This document shows positions 1-6,661 of a stretch of DNA of 8,204 bases, in pieces (the first letter of the stretch is position 1; every line of letters starts with the position of its first letter). The position numbers and the translations under genes were made by a program. Origin of the DNA: Dehalococcoidia bacterium (GTDB lineage: Bacteria > Chloroflexota > Dehalococcoidia > E44-bin15); contig JAGMCC010000052.1 in NCBI GenBank assembly GCA_023129355.1, forward strand, positions 1 through 8,204, in the 5' to 3' direction. The notes below the pieces were generated by a model. That model ran no database searches and was not told the DNA's origin. It worked only from the letters and a program-made list of their open reading frames with translations.

Positions 1-114
1 TAGCGGAGGTTTTTGGTACTATTCTGTAGGCTCTACTCGTTGGGATCTGTATTTATGGAGCATAGCTAAGGGTTCATTCTGACATAACGTAGAGGTCGAA
101 AAAAGGAGCGAGAG

Positions 115-1536
115 TTGGATCTTTATCTACTGTCACCTGAGATAAGCCTCTTGACCCTGGCTCTGGTGGTCATCCTCCTAGACCTGTTCATCGAGCGAAA
201 GTGGATCTTGGGTTGGGTGAGCGTTGTGGGGCTCATCATGCCAGCCGCCTTCACCTTATCCCTATGGGGGAGAACTGAGACCTCTTTCGGCGGCGCGCTG
301 GCTGTTGACCATTTTTCACTCTTCTTCCACATCTTTTTCATAGTAGTGGCAGCGCTGGTACTCCTATCCTCCACCGAGTACTCCCGCAAGTTCGCCGCCT
401 TTCGTGCGGAATACTATGCCTTAGTCCTCCTTTCCGCCACCGGCATGATGCTGCTGGCATCCACCAGGGAGCTGATCTCTATCTTCGTCGCTTTGGAGTT
501 GACGGGTATCTCTCTTTATGTCCTAACCGGCTTTCTCAAGGACCCCAAGTCCAGCGAGGCGGGATTGAAATACCTGCTCCTCGGTGCGGTGGCCAGTGCG
601 GTGTTGCTCTATGGCATGGCGCTGGTTTTCGGGCTTACCGGCACCACTTATCTTGACGGGATCGCCGCAGCTATTTCCGCTGAGGGGCTGTTGGGTAGTC
701 CGGCGCTCCTCATGGGCATAGTGTTACTGGTGGCCGGATTTGGCTTCAAGATCGCAGCCGTCCCCTTCCAGATGTGGGTCCCCGATGTTTATGAAGGGGC
801 GCCCACACCCATTACCGCTTATCTCTCCGTGGCCAGTAAGGCGGCGGGCTTTGCGGTAATATTAAGGGTTTTTTATGAGGCCCTGGGGGCGGCAAGCCTG
901 GACTGGGGTATGATCTTCGCCGTGCTCGCCGCCATCACTATGACCGTGGGCAATGTGGTGGCCATCGCCCAGAAAAACATCAAGCGCATGCTGGGGTACT
1001 CTAGCATCGCCCAGGCAGGCTACCTGATGATAGGGCTGGCTGCGGTTACCACCACCGGGAGCAGCGCTTTAGTCTTCTTCCTGGTATGCTACACCCTCAC
1101 CAATCTGGGAGCATTTATCGCCATCATCGCCATCTCCAATAAGATCAATAGCGATGATATCGGCGACTACTCCGGGATGGCGAAGCGCGCCCCCATCCTT
1201 TCCGCAGCCCTTGCACTTTGCCTCATCTCCCTCACTGGCATCCCGCCCACCGCGGGGTTCATGGCCAAGCTCTATATCTTTAACGCCGGCGTTGACTCTG
1301 GGCTGGTCTGGCTGGTGATCATCGCCGTGATTAACACAGTGATTGCCGCATACTACTATCTCAGGGTAGTGCGGGTGATGTATTTGGGCACTCCGTTATC
1401 GGAGGAGCGGGTGCCCTCCTCAGGGGCGCTTCGTGCCGCCCTCTCCTTCGCCTGCCTCGGTGTCTTGGTGCTCGGTATATACCCCTGGATGCTTTTGAAG
1501 GTTGTAGAGACTGCCGCTGGTATCTTTCTACCTTGA
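115..1536 (+). CDS. nuoN: NADH-quinone oxidoreductase subunit N (complex I membrane antiporter-like subunit)
   Basis: This is one of the three antiporter-like, proton-translocating subunits of the membrane arm of respiratory complex I. The 473-residue product is almost entirely hydrophobic, with about 14 predicted membrane helices, and matches the usual NuoN length. Expected charged residues are present: Glu128 in the FVALEL segment, Lys212 in the GFGFKIAAVPFQMWVPDVYE block, Lys242 in the VASKAAGF helix, Lys290-Arg291 before MLGYSSIAQAGY, and Lys385 in the GFMAKLYIF helix. These correspond to the proton-channel residues known from E. coli NuoN. The start is TTG, chosen because AGGAG (104-108) lies 6 bases upstream and the peptide begins directly at the first helix. 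NuoN is normally the last nuo gene, so nuoM probably lies left of the window. Bases 1-114 hold no gene I can support. Identification is confident; the family also includes Mrp antiporter and hydrogenase subunits, but the central block is typical of NuoN. Confidence 0.95.
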   Translation: MDLYLLSPEISLLTLALVVILLDLFIERKWILGWVSVVGLIMPAAFTLSLWGRTETSFGGALAVDHFSLFFHIFFIVVAALVLLSSTEYSRKFAAFRAEYYALVLLSATGMMLLASTRELISIFVALELTGISLYVLTGFLKDPKSSEAGLKYLLLGAVASAVLLYGMALVFGLTGTTYLDGIAAAISAEGLLGSPALLMGIVLLVAGFGFKIAAVPFQMWVPDVYEGAPTPITAYLSVASKAAGFAVILRVFYEALGAASLDWGMIFAVLAAITMTVGNVVAIAQKNIKRMLGYSSIAQAGYLMIGLAAVTTTGSSALVFFLVCYTLTNLGAFIAIIAISNKINSDDIGDYSGMAKRAPILSAALALCLISLTGIPPTAGFMAKLYIFNAGVDSGLVWLVIIAVINTVIAAYYYLRVVRVMYLGTPLSEERVPSSGALRAALSFACLGVLVLGIYPWMLLKVVETAAGIFLP

Positions 1537-1538
1537 CA

Positions 1539-1590
1539 GCACTTTAGCGCAATGATAGACTTCGCAGTGCAACTCAGTCTTTGAGTTTTT
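1539..1590 (+). terminator. tandem hairpins after nuoN, possible weak terminator
   Basis: Two inverted repeats lie directly after the nuoN stop. The first pairs GCACT (1539-1543) plus GCG (1547-1549) with CGC-AGTGC (1563-1570), giving 8 base pairs with a three-base TTA bulge. The second pairs AACTCA (1571-1576) with TGAGTT (1582-1587) and runs into further T residues, followed by a T-rich stretch to about 1600. The placement suits an end for the nuo transcript, but the second stem is short and A+T-rich and the T-run is only partial. It may be a weak terminator, an RNA-processing structure or chance. Confidence 0.3.
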
Positions 1591-1620
1591 GTTGATTTGA
1601 TTAGGTTTTGAGAGCGGCTC

Positions 1621-2436
1621 TTGAAGAGAGTGGGAATTCTCTATCACCCCAAAATCGCTGCTGCTAAGGCTTTTGCCGAGGAGCTGGCCGGCTATCTGCC
1701 CTCCCTAAATGCGGTTGTTTGGCTTTGTTCTGCCTGGGATGAGGAAGATGCCAGGACTCAGGTTGGGAGTACGGAACTGATCCTCAGCGTTGGTGGCGAT
1801 GGCACCATATTGCGGGCGGCGCGTGCTGTGGCCCCTCAGGCAATTCCCATTGTGGGGATAAATCTGGGTAGGCTCGGGTTTATGACCGAGTTGAGTATTG
1901 AGGAGGCTCGCGATAAGCTTGCTGCCTTATTGGCAGGGGAGGGTTGGGTTGACGAACGGGCTATGCTTCAGGCGGAGCTAGCAGGCAAATGGACCTATCA
2001 TGCCTTGAACGACGTCGTCTTGGGACGAGGTACCGTATCCAGGGTTATTTATGTAGAGACCACTATCGATGGTACTCCTTTAACCACCTATAAAGCGGAT
2101 GGGGTGATCATCGCTACTGCAACGGGGAGCACGGGTTACTCACTGGCCGCTAGTGGTCCCATCCTTTATCCCCAGTCTAGGGAGATCCTATTAAACCCCA
2201 TTTCCCCCCACCTTACCTTCGCCCATGCCCTAGTGCTTCCGCCTGCAGCTATCGTTGAGTTAAAAGTGCGTACTGACCATCAGGCGATACTGAGCATCGA
2301 TGGACAGATTAACCTGACACTGGAGAGCGGGGACACCATTAGGGTCAGCCTCAGCCCTCACGCGGCCCGTTTTCTGAGAGCACAGCCTCCAGCCTTCTTC
2401 TACAGCACCTTAATGGAGAGGCTGGTGTCAAAATGA
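1621..2436 (+). CDS. nadK: NAD kinase (ATP/polyphosphate-NAD kinase)
   Basis: The product phosphorylates NAD+ to NADP+ in the cytoplasm, which is the only known route to NADP. At 271 residues it is close to the usual bacterial length. The catalytic GGDGT motif is at residues 58-62, with Asp60 the expected catalytic residue. It is followed by a glycine-rich NLGRLGFM segment (81-88), the Asn130-Asp131 pair of the NAD-binding site, the YKADG segment, TATGSTGYS (166-174), and an IDGQ turn with Asp227. The start is TTG. An in-frame TGA at 1609-1611 limits upstream extension, and the only ribosome-binding signal is a modest GAGAG about 7 bases before it. GTG at 1630 is a possible alternative that would cost three residues. 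The gene opens the packed run that continues through the acetyltransferase and Nudix genes, and its stop overlaps the next start by four bases (ATGA). Confidence 0.95.
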   Translation: MKRVGILYHPKIAAAKAFAEELAGYLPSLNAVVWLCSAWDEEDARTQVGSTELILSVGGDGTILRAARAVAPQAIPIVGINLGRLGFMTELSIEEARDKLAALLAGEGWVDERAMLQAELAGKWTYHALNDVVLGRGTVSRVIYVETTIDGTPLTTYKADGVIIATATGSTGYSLAASGPILYPQSREILLNPISPHLTFAHALVLPPAAIVELKVRTDHQAILSIDGQINLTLESGDTIRVSLSPHAARFLRAQPPAFFYSTLMERLVSK

Positions 2437-2897
2437 AGGCTGAAAAGGCGCGCATTGATGATATATCTCAAATTCACAAGCTGGTTAACTACTTCGCCGA
2501 TAAGGGAGAGATGTTACCCCGCGCCCTGAGCGAACTTTATGAAAACATGCGGGACTTTTTCGTGGTCCGCCATGGGGAGCAGTTGGTTGCCTGTGCCGCG
2601 CTTCATGTATTCTGGTCCGATCTCGCCGAGATCCGGGCTGTGTCAGTAGTTGAGGAGATGCAGGACCAGGGGGCCGGTGCCCTGCTGATCCAGGCCTGCC
2701 TTGAAGAGGCTAGAAGTATGGGCATCGAAACCATCTTCTGTCTCACCTATATGCCCGATTTCTTTGAGCAGTTTGGCTTTCGCCAGGTGGACAAAATGGA
2801 GCTGCCGCGCAAGATCTGGGGGGAGTGTTTGCGTTGCCCCAAGTTCCCTGACTGCGATGAGGTAGCCCTGATATATGAACTGGGATCTTCACGCTGA
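2433..2897 (+). CDS. ArgA-like GNAT N-acetyltransferase
   Basis: This is a single-domain GNAT acetyltransferase of 154 residues that should transfer acetyl from acetyl-CoA to an amine. The acetyl-CoA pyrophosphate loop is visible as Q77-D-Q-G-A-G-A83, and the late GNAT strand and helix as FFEQFGFRQV (110-119). The C-terminal segment LPRKIWGECLRCPKFPDCDE contains cysteines 132, 135 and 141 (C-X2-C-X5-C). I associate this tail with short N-acetylglutamate synthases (the ArgA type lacking the amino-acid kinase domain), which would make N-acetylglutamate, the first intermediate of arginine synthesis. No other arg gene is in the window, so that substrate is an inference from family resemblance. 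The ATG overlaps the NAD kinase stop by four bases, with a purine-rich GGAGAGG about 12 bases upstream, which indicates translational coupling. Its own stop overlaps the Nudix start by one base (TGATG). Confidence 0.8.
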   Translation: MKAEKARIDDISQIHKLVNYFADKGEMLPRALSELYENMRDFFVVRHGEQLVACAALHVFWSDLAEIRAVSVVEEMQDQGAGALLIQACLEEARSMGIETIFCLTYMPDFFEQFGFRQVDKMELPRKIWGECLRCPKFPDCDEVALIYELGSSR

Positions 2898-3436
2898 TGG
2901 AGGAGCGAACCTTAGAGAGCATGCAAATATATGAGGGGCGTCTGGTGAACCTTCGCGTCGATAAGGTGATGCTGCATGAGGGCAGGGAGACCACGAGGGA
3001 GATAGTGGAGCACCCAGATTGCGTCGCCATTGTGGCAATCGACGCGGAGGATAATGTCATCCTGGTGCGCCAGTTTCGCCACGCGGTGGCACGGGAGCTT
3101 TTGGAGATCCCTGCCGGTGGCATTGAACCCGGTGAGGAACCTCTCCAGGGTGCCCTCAGGGAGCTTGAGGAGGAAATCGGGTATATCGCAGGGAGGATGG
3201 AGCGGCTTGGTGGGTTCTACAGTAGCCCGGGATACTCCACTGAGTTTCTGTACCTCTTCCTCGCCACCGAGCTTGAGCCTAGCCCGAGCCGGGCCCAGAA
3301 GGATGAGATTATCGAGGTGGTACCCATCCCTTTGAAACAGGTTCGCAGCCTGATTACATCTGGCGAGCTCCGGGATGCCAAGAGCATCGCCGGCCTTTTC
3401 GCCCTATCTCTGCACCTGGGGAAGAGCGAAGCATGA
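2897..3436 (+). CDS. Nudix hydrolase, ADP-ribose pyrophosphatase type
   Basis: This 179-residue enzyme is predicted to hydrolyse ADP-ribose or a related nucleoside-diphosphate sugar to AMP and a sugar phosphate. The Nudix box is complete and matches GX5EX7REUXEEXGU exactly: Gly74, Glu80, Arg88-Glu89, Glu92-Glu93, Gly95 and Tyr96. The metal-binding glutamates are therefore intact. About 16 residues beyond the box is the proline of GGFYSSPGYSTEF (Pro111), the spacing known for ADP-ribose-specific Nudix enzymes. The N-terminal part (EGRLVNLRVDKV, then RETTREIVEHP) is also typical of that subfamily. The gene lies in a chain with NAD kinase, which fits a role in NAD metabolism or turnover, though ADP-sugars for the downstream glycosyltransferases are also conceivable substrates. 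No strong ribosome-binding site precedes the ATG, so translation probably depends on coupling to the upstream gene. The stop overlaps the next gene by four bases (ATGA). Confidence 0.9.
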   Translation: MEERTLESMQIYEGRLVNLRVDKVMLHEGRETTREIVEHPDCVAIVAIDAEDNVILVRQFRHAVARELLEIPAGGIEPGEEPLQGALRELEEEIGYIAGRMERLGGFYSSPGYSTEFLYLFLATELEPSPSRAQKDEIIEVVPIPLKQVRSLITSGELRDAKSIAGLFALSLHLGKSEA

Positions 3437-4653
3437 GGATCTGCCTCCTTTGCAATAGGGGGAATATGTACAGTGGGGGTCAGGGGGTTTACCTCTATTA
3501 CCTGTCCCGAGAGCTCCAGAAATTAGGTCATGAGGTTCATGTAATTGTCGGTCCTCCTTATCCCAATATTGCTGAGGGGATCACAGAACACCGAGTAGAA
3601 AACCTGAACCTCTTTGAGTTCGGATTCCCCAAGAAAGATCCCTTCCAGGTTTTCACCCCGCTAAACCTCTACGAGTTGGCAGCGATCAGGCTGGGGGTGT
3701 TCCCCGAGATGTTCTCATTCAGCTTCAGGGCCTACCAGAAATTACGCCAGCTCCTCCGCCATTACCGCTTCGACATCATTCATGACAATCAGACCCTGGG
3801 TTATGGCTTACTGCTAATGAAGTCCTTTAAAATCCCCATCGTGGCCACAGTGCACCACCCCTTACCCATCGATAGAAAGACCGATATTGCCTATATAGAC
3901 AGGGCGTGGGAGAGATTCGGCCGGATAATGTTCTACCCCTTCGTGATGCAGCATCTGGTGACCAGGAGGATGGATCGAGTGATCACGGTCTCAGAGAGCG
4001 CTGCGGAGGAGACCAGGAACGCCTTCAAGGTTCCCCGGGAGAAGATAAGGGTGGTTCACAATGGCATCGATACCCAGATGTTTCATGGGTTGGATAGCAA
4101 GCGGAAGGAGCCAGGTCGCCTCCTCGTCGTCGCCAACACCCAGGATCGCAAAAAGGGGGTCGTCTACCTGCTTCGCGCCCTGCGGCTACTCCGTGAAGAG
4201 ATGGATGTGAAACTCACTATAGTAGACCGTGGGGCCCCCTATAACGAGTATACCCCGGTTCTGGTGGAGAGATTCGGGCTCGATGGCAACGTCGAATTTA
4301 CCGGGAGGGTGAGTGTGGAGGAACTGGTTGGGTGCTACGCGAGGGCCGAGGTAGCAGTGGTCCCCTCCTTGTATGAGGGCTTTTGTCTTCCCGCCGCGGA
4401 AGCGATGGCCTGTGGCCTTCCCGTGGTCGCCACCACTGCGGGAGCGCTCCCTGAGGTGGTGGAGGATGGGAAATGCGGCATCTTGGTGCCGCCACGAGAT
4501 CACCATGCCCTGGCCGGGGCGCTCAAGCGCCTTCTTTGCGACGAGCCCTTGCGCCAGGCGATGGGGGAAGAGGGGAGGGAAAGGGTGGAACGACACTTCA
4601 CCTGGGAAGAGGCAGCACGGAAGACCCTGGAGGTATATCGGGAGGTCCTATAG
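3433..4653 (+). CDS. GT4-family glycosyltransferase (first paralogue)
   Basis: This is a GT-B fold, family 4 retaining glycosyltransferase of 406 residues that would transfer a sugar from a nucleotide-sugar donor, probably on the cytoplasmic side. The N-terminal acceptor half carries the glycine loop GGQG (15-18), DIIHDNQTLGYG (114-125) and HHPLPID (141-147). The linker ITVSESA (184-190) and HNGIDTQMF (209-217) lead into the donor half, with DRKKG (238-242; Arg239 and Lys241 likely contact donor phosphates). The EX7E signature has Glu315 and Glu323 in YEGFCLPAAE, followed by AGALPEVVEDG. There is no signal peptide or clear membrane segment. The gene overlaps the Nudix stop by four bases and its own TAG overlaps the methyltransferase GTG by one base. 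A close paralogue follows at 5387. I recall similar proteins beginning with a GGQGVY loop in actinobacteria next to a methyltransferase like the one here. Donor and acceptor cannot be read from the sequence. Confidence 0.9.
   Translation: MRICLLCNRGNMYSGGQGVYLYYLSRELQKLGHEVHVIVGPPYPNIAEGITEHRVENLNLFEFGFPKKDPFQVFTPLNLYELAAIRLGVFPEMFSFSFRAYQKLRQLLRHYRFDIIHDNQTLGYGLLLMKSFKIPIVATVHHPLPIDRKTDIAYIDRAWERFGRIMFYPFVMQHLVTRRMDRVITVSESAAEETRNAFKVPREKIRVVHNGIDTQMFHGLDSKRKEPGRLLVVANTQDRKKGVVYLLRALRLLREEMDVKLTIVDRGAPYNEYTPVLVERFGLDGNVEFTGRVSVEELVGCYARAEVAVVPSLYEGFCLPAAEAMACGLPVVATTAGALPEVVEDGKCGILVPPRDHHALAGALKRLLCDEPLRQAMGEEGRERVERHFTWEEAARKTLEVYREVL
4640..4645 (+). promoter_or_regulatory. ribosome-binding site deciding the methyltransferase start
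   Basis: GGGAGG lies at the 3' end of the first glycosyltransferase gene, 7 bases before the GTG at 4653. This spacing, and a protein that begins just before the SAM-binding motif as in relatives, argues for the GTG and against any longer reading of the frame. Confidence 0.7.
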
Positions 4654-5366
4654 TGCTTACCGTTAACTTCAACCTTTTCAAGATAAGAGACGGCGACAGG
4701 TTTTTAGATGTGGGCTGCGGTGATGGGAGGCACAGCTACGAAGCATACCGCCTGAACAATGGCAGTGGCGTGATATGCGCCTTGGACCTCGATGATTTGT
4801 GCCTCAGGAAGACCAAATATGTGCTGGACTATATGGATCAACAGAGCGGGTCCAATGGGAACCGGAACGTGCTGTGTGGCGACGCCTTGAATCTGCCCTT
4901 CAAAGACGCCTCCTTCGATAAGATTCTCTGCGCTGAGCTTATGGAACACGTTGACGATCCCGATAAGGGTGTTGAGGAGATGATGCGAGTACTCAAGCCA
5001 GGGGGGCTGCTGGCGGTCACGGTGCCCACCTATGTGCCCGAAAAGACCTGCTGGATACTGGATTCGGACTACTACAACCATCCTGGTGGGCACGTTAGGA
5101 TATTCACCGCACAGGGGCTGGTGAGGATGCTGCGTCGCCATAACCTGAGAGTTTACGCCATCCGCTATGAGCATGCCTTCCATTCTATCTACTGGCTACT
5201 GCGCTGCATCTTCGGGCTTAAGAATGAGGAGGCCAGGGTTCCCGCGATTTATCTAAGGTTCCTGGAGATGCAGATAGTTACTAAATCCAGGTTTGTTTCG
5301 TGGGTGGAACGCATCTTAAACTTCTTCTTTCCTAAGAGCATAGTCATCTATACCAGGAAGATTTAA
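4653..5366 (+). CDS. class I SAM-dependent methyltransferase of the glycosyltransferase cassette
   Basis: This 237-residue protein has a Rossmann-type methyltransferase domain. Motif I is FLDVGCGDGR (17-26), the acidic end of strand 2 is in ALDLDD (43-48), the GDALNLPF segment (76-83) would contact the adenine, motif II is FDKILCAELMEHV (88-100), and motif III is RVLKPGGLLAVTVP (112-125). The start is GTG, overlapping the upstream stop as TAGTG. The frame stays open for 60 codons further upstream, but those would lie inside the glycosyltransferase and precede the natural domain edge. The C-terminal third has two hydrophobic, aromatic segments (about 176-190 and 217-233), which could allow membrane contact. 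I recall relatives in actinobacteria that share this tail and sit beside GT4 enzymes, so a glycan or glycolipid acceptor is plausible. It could also be an O- or C-methyltransferase for another small molecule. The acceptor is unknown. Confidence 0.85.
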   Translation: MLTVNFNLFKIRDGDRFLDVGCGDGRHSYEAYRLNNGSGVICALDLDDLCLRKTKYVLDYMDQQSGSNGNRNVLCGDALNLPFKDASFDKILCAELMEHVDDPDKGVEEMMRVLKPGGLLAVTVPTYVPEKTCWILDSDYYNHPGGHVRIFTAQGLVRMLRRHNLRVYAIRYEHAFHSIYWLLRCIFGLKNEEARVPAIYLRFLEMQIVTKSRFVSWVERILNFFFPKSIVIYTRKI

Positions 5367-5372
5367 CATAAC

Positions 5373-5378
5373 AGGAGG
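5373..5378 (+). promoter_or_regulatory. strong ribosome-binding site of second glycosyltransferase
   Basis: A consensus AGGAGG lies in the 20-base gap after the methyltransferase stop, 8 bases before the GTG at 5387. It fixes the GTG start and shows that this gene, unlike the overlapping genes before it, can be initiated independently. Confidence 0.75.
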
Positions 5379-5386
5379 AGCCAGGG

Positions 5387-6661
5387 GTGAAAATATGTCT
5401 CCTGTGCTATCGGGGGAATAAATACTGTGGTGGTCAGGGGATTTACCTCTATTACCTGTCTCGCGAGCTTCACCGGCTAGGTCATGAGGTTGACATAATC
5501 GTCGGGCCGCCCTATCCCGATGTTCCTGAAGGAGTCAGGGCGCACTATCTGGAGAGCTTGAACCTCTACGATCGCAGGCATGATGGGAAAAGGCCCCTGT
5601 CCCATGAAAAAGCATACCACTTGCTGACCCCGTTTAGCATCTGCGAGTTCGCCGGGAATAAGCTGGGTATGTTCCCAGAAATGCTCACCTTCAGCCTTAA
5701 AGCCCATCTCAAGACAAGGGAGCTTCTCCCCACGCATCGCTACGATGTCATTCACGATAACCAATGCCTGGCCTATGGGCTGCTGCTGATTAAGACTTTA
5801 CAGATTCCGGTGGTCGCTACCATTCATCACCCCCTGCCCATTGATACTAGGGCTAACCTTGCCCAGGAAACAAGCGTTCGGAGGAAGCTCAGGCAGCTCC
5901 TTCTCTATCCCCCGCTGATGCAGGGGATCGTTGCCCGACACCTGGATATGGTCATCACGGACTCGGAGAGCTCAACGCTTGAGGTTAGCCAGGAATTCAG
6001 TTTACCCAAGAGCAAAATGAGGATGGTTTACCCCGGCATCGATACCGATTTGTTCCGAAATGTGGATGGGTTTGGTGCAGCGTTGGAAAAAGGGCTAGGC
6101 CGCCTCATCGTGGTCGGCAGAACGAGCGACCGCAAGAAGGGCATCCTTTTCCTGCTTCAGGCGTTGCAGCTACTGACGAGAGATAATGTAGCACTGAAAT
6201 TAACTCTTGTGGATGAAGTGAACCATGGTGATGGCTTCGCCCTCGACTTGATCAGGAAGTATGGGCTTGAGGATTTGGTTACCTTCACCGGTAGGATAAC
6301 CACGGAGAAGCTGGTGAGAGAGTATTCTGCCGCCCAGATCGCCATCACCCCCTCAGTTTACGAAGGGTTTGGTCTTCCTGCCGCGGAGGCTATGGCCTGC
6401 GAGGTTCCGGTGATCGCTACCAGGGCGGGGGCGCTCCCCGAGGTGGTGGAGGATGGGAAAAGCGGTATTTTGGTGCCCCCGCAAGATCCTCATGCCCTGG
6501 CTAAGGCAATCAAGAGGCTCCTGGATGACGAACCGTTGCGCCGCAGGATGTGTGTTGAGGGGAGGAGGAGGGTGACACGGTGCTTCTCCTGGGAACAGAC
6601 AGCAAGACAGATTATCGATGTATATGAAGAGGTCCGCAGGCCTGATCGCCCCTCGGGGTAA
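5387..6661 (+). CDS. GT4-family glycosyltransferase (second paralogue)
   Basis: This 424-residue GT-B glycosyltransferase is a paralogue of the gene at 3433 and aligns with it over its full length. The same landmarks are present: GGQG (15-18), DVIHDNQCLAYG (120-131), HHPLPID (147-153), PGIDTDLF (216-223), DRKKG (248-252) and the EX7E pair Glu325 and Glu333 in YEGFGLPAAE, followed by AGALPEVVEDG. Relative to the first copy it gains 6 residues near 61-80, 4 near 224-237, 1 near 264-270, and a 7-residue longer C-terminus. Initiation is at GTG behind AGGAGG. The last 50 bases overlap the end of the convergent methyltransferase gene, and the extra C-terminal residues (RRPDRPSG) fall wholly inside that overlap. 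Catalytic residues look intact, so it is probably active, perhaps adding a second sugar to the same glycoconjugate. Donor and acceptor are unknown. Confidence 0.9.
   Translation: MKICLLCYRGNKYCGGQGIYLYYLSRELHRLGHEVDIIVGPPYPDVPEGVRAHYLESLNLYDRRHDGKRPLSHEKAYHLLTPFSICEFAGNKLGMFPEMLTFSLKAHLKTRELLPTHRYDVIHDNQCLAYGLLLIKTLQIPVVATIHHPLPIDTRANLAQETSVRRKLRQLLLYPPLMQGIVARHLDMVITDSESSTLEVSQEFSLPKSKMRMVYPGIDTDLFRNVDGFGAALEKGLGRLIVVGRTSDRKKGILFLLQALQLLTRDNVALKLTLVDEVNHGDGFALDLIRKYGLEDLVTFTGRITTEKLVREYSAAQIAITPSVYEGFGLPAAEAMACEVPVIATRAGALPEVVEDGKSGILVPPQDPHALAKAIKRLLDDEPLRRRMCVEGRRRVTRCFSWEQTARQIIDVYEEVRRPDRPSG

Noticed and set aside
1..82. Possible tail of an upstream gene, open in frame 2 until TGA at 80-82
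   Set aside because: The peptide is too short and does not resemble the end of NuoM; it cannot be told apart from intergenic sequence.
2743..3123. Antisense frame across the acetyltransferase/Nudix junction
   Set aside because: Composition is Ser/Arg/Thr-rich with no domain, and both sense genes are well supported.
4186..4596. 136-residue antisense frame opposite the first glycosyltransferase
   Set aside because: Shadow of the conserved donor-domain coding sequence; a similar shadow appears opposite the paralogue at 6353-6670, as expected from the shared sequence.
4473..4652. In-frame upstream extension of the cassette methyltransferase by 60 codons
   Set aside because: It lies inside the first glycosyltransferase in another frame, reads as low-complexity Gly/Arg/Pro-rich peptide, and the GTG at 4653 has a good ribosome-binding site and fits the domain edge.
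4704..5183. 159-residue antisense frame opposite the cassette methyltransferase
   Set aside because: No recognisable motif; it mirrors a well-supported coding gene and is explained by codon bias on the real strand.
6647..6660. CCCC-TC-GGGG inverted repeat at the end of the second glycosyltransferase
   Set aside because: The loop is too small for the full stem and no T-run follows on either strand, so it is not supportable as a bidirectional terminator.
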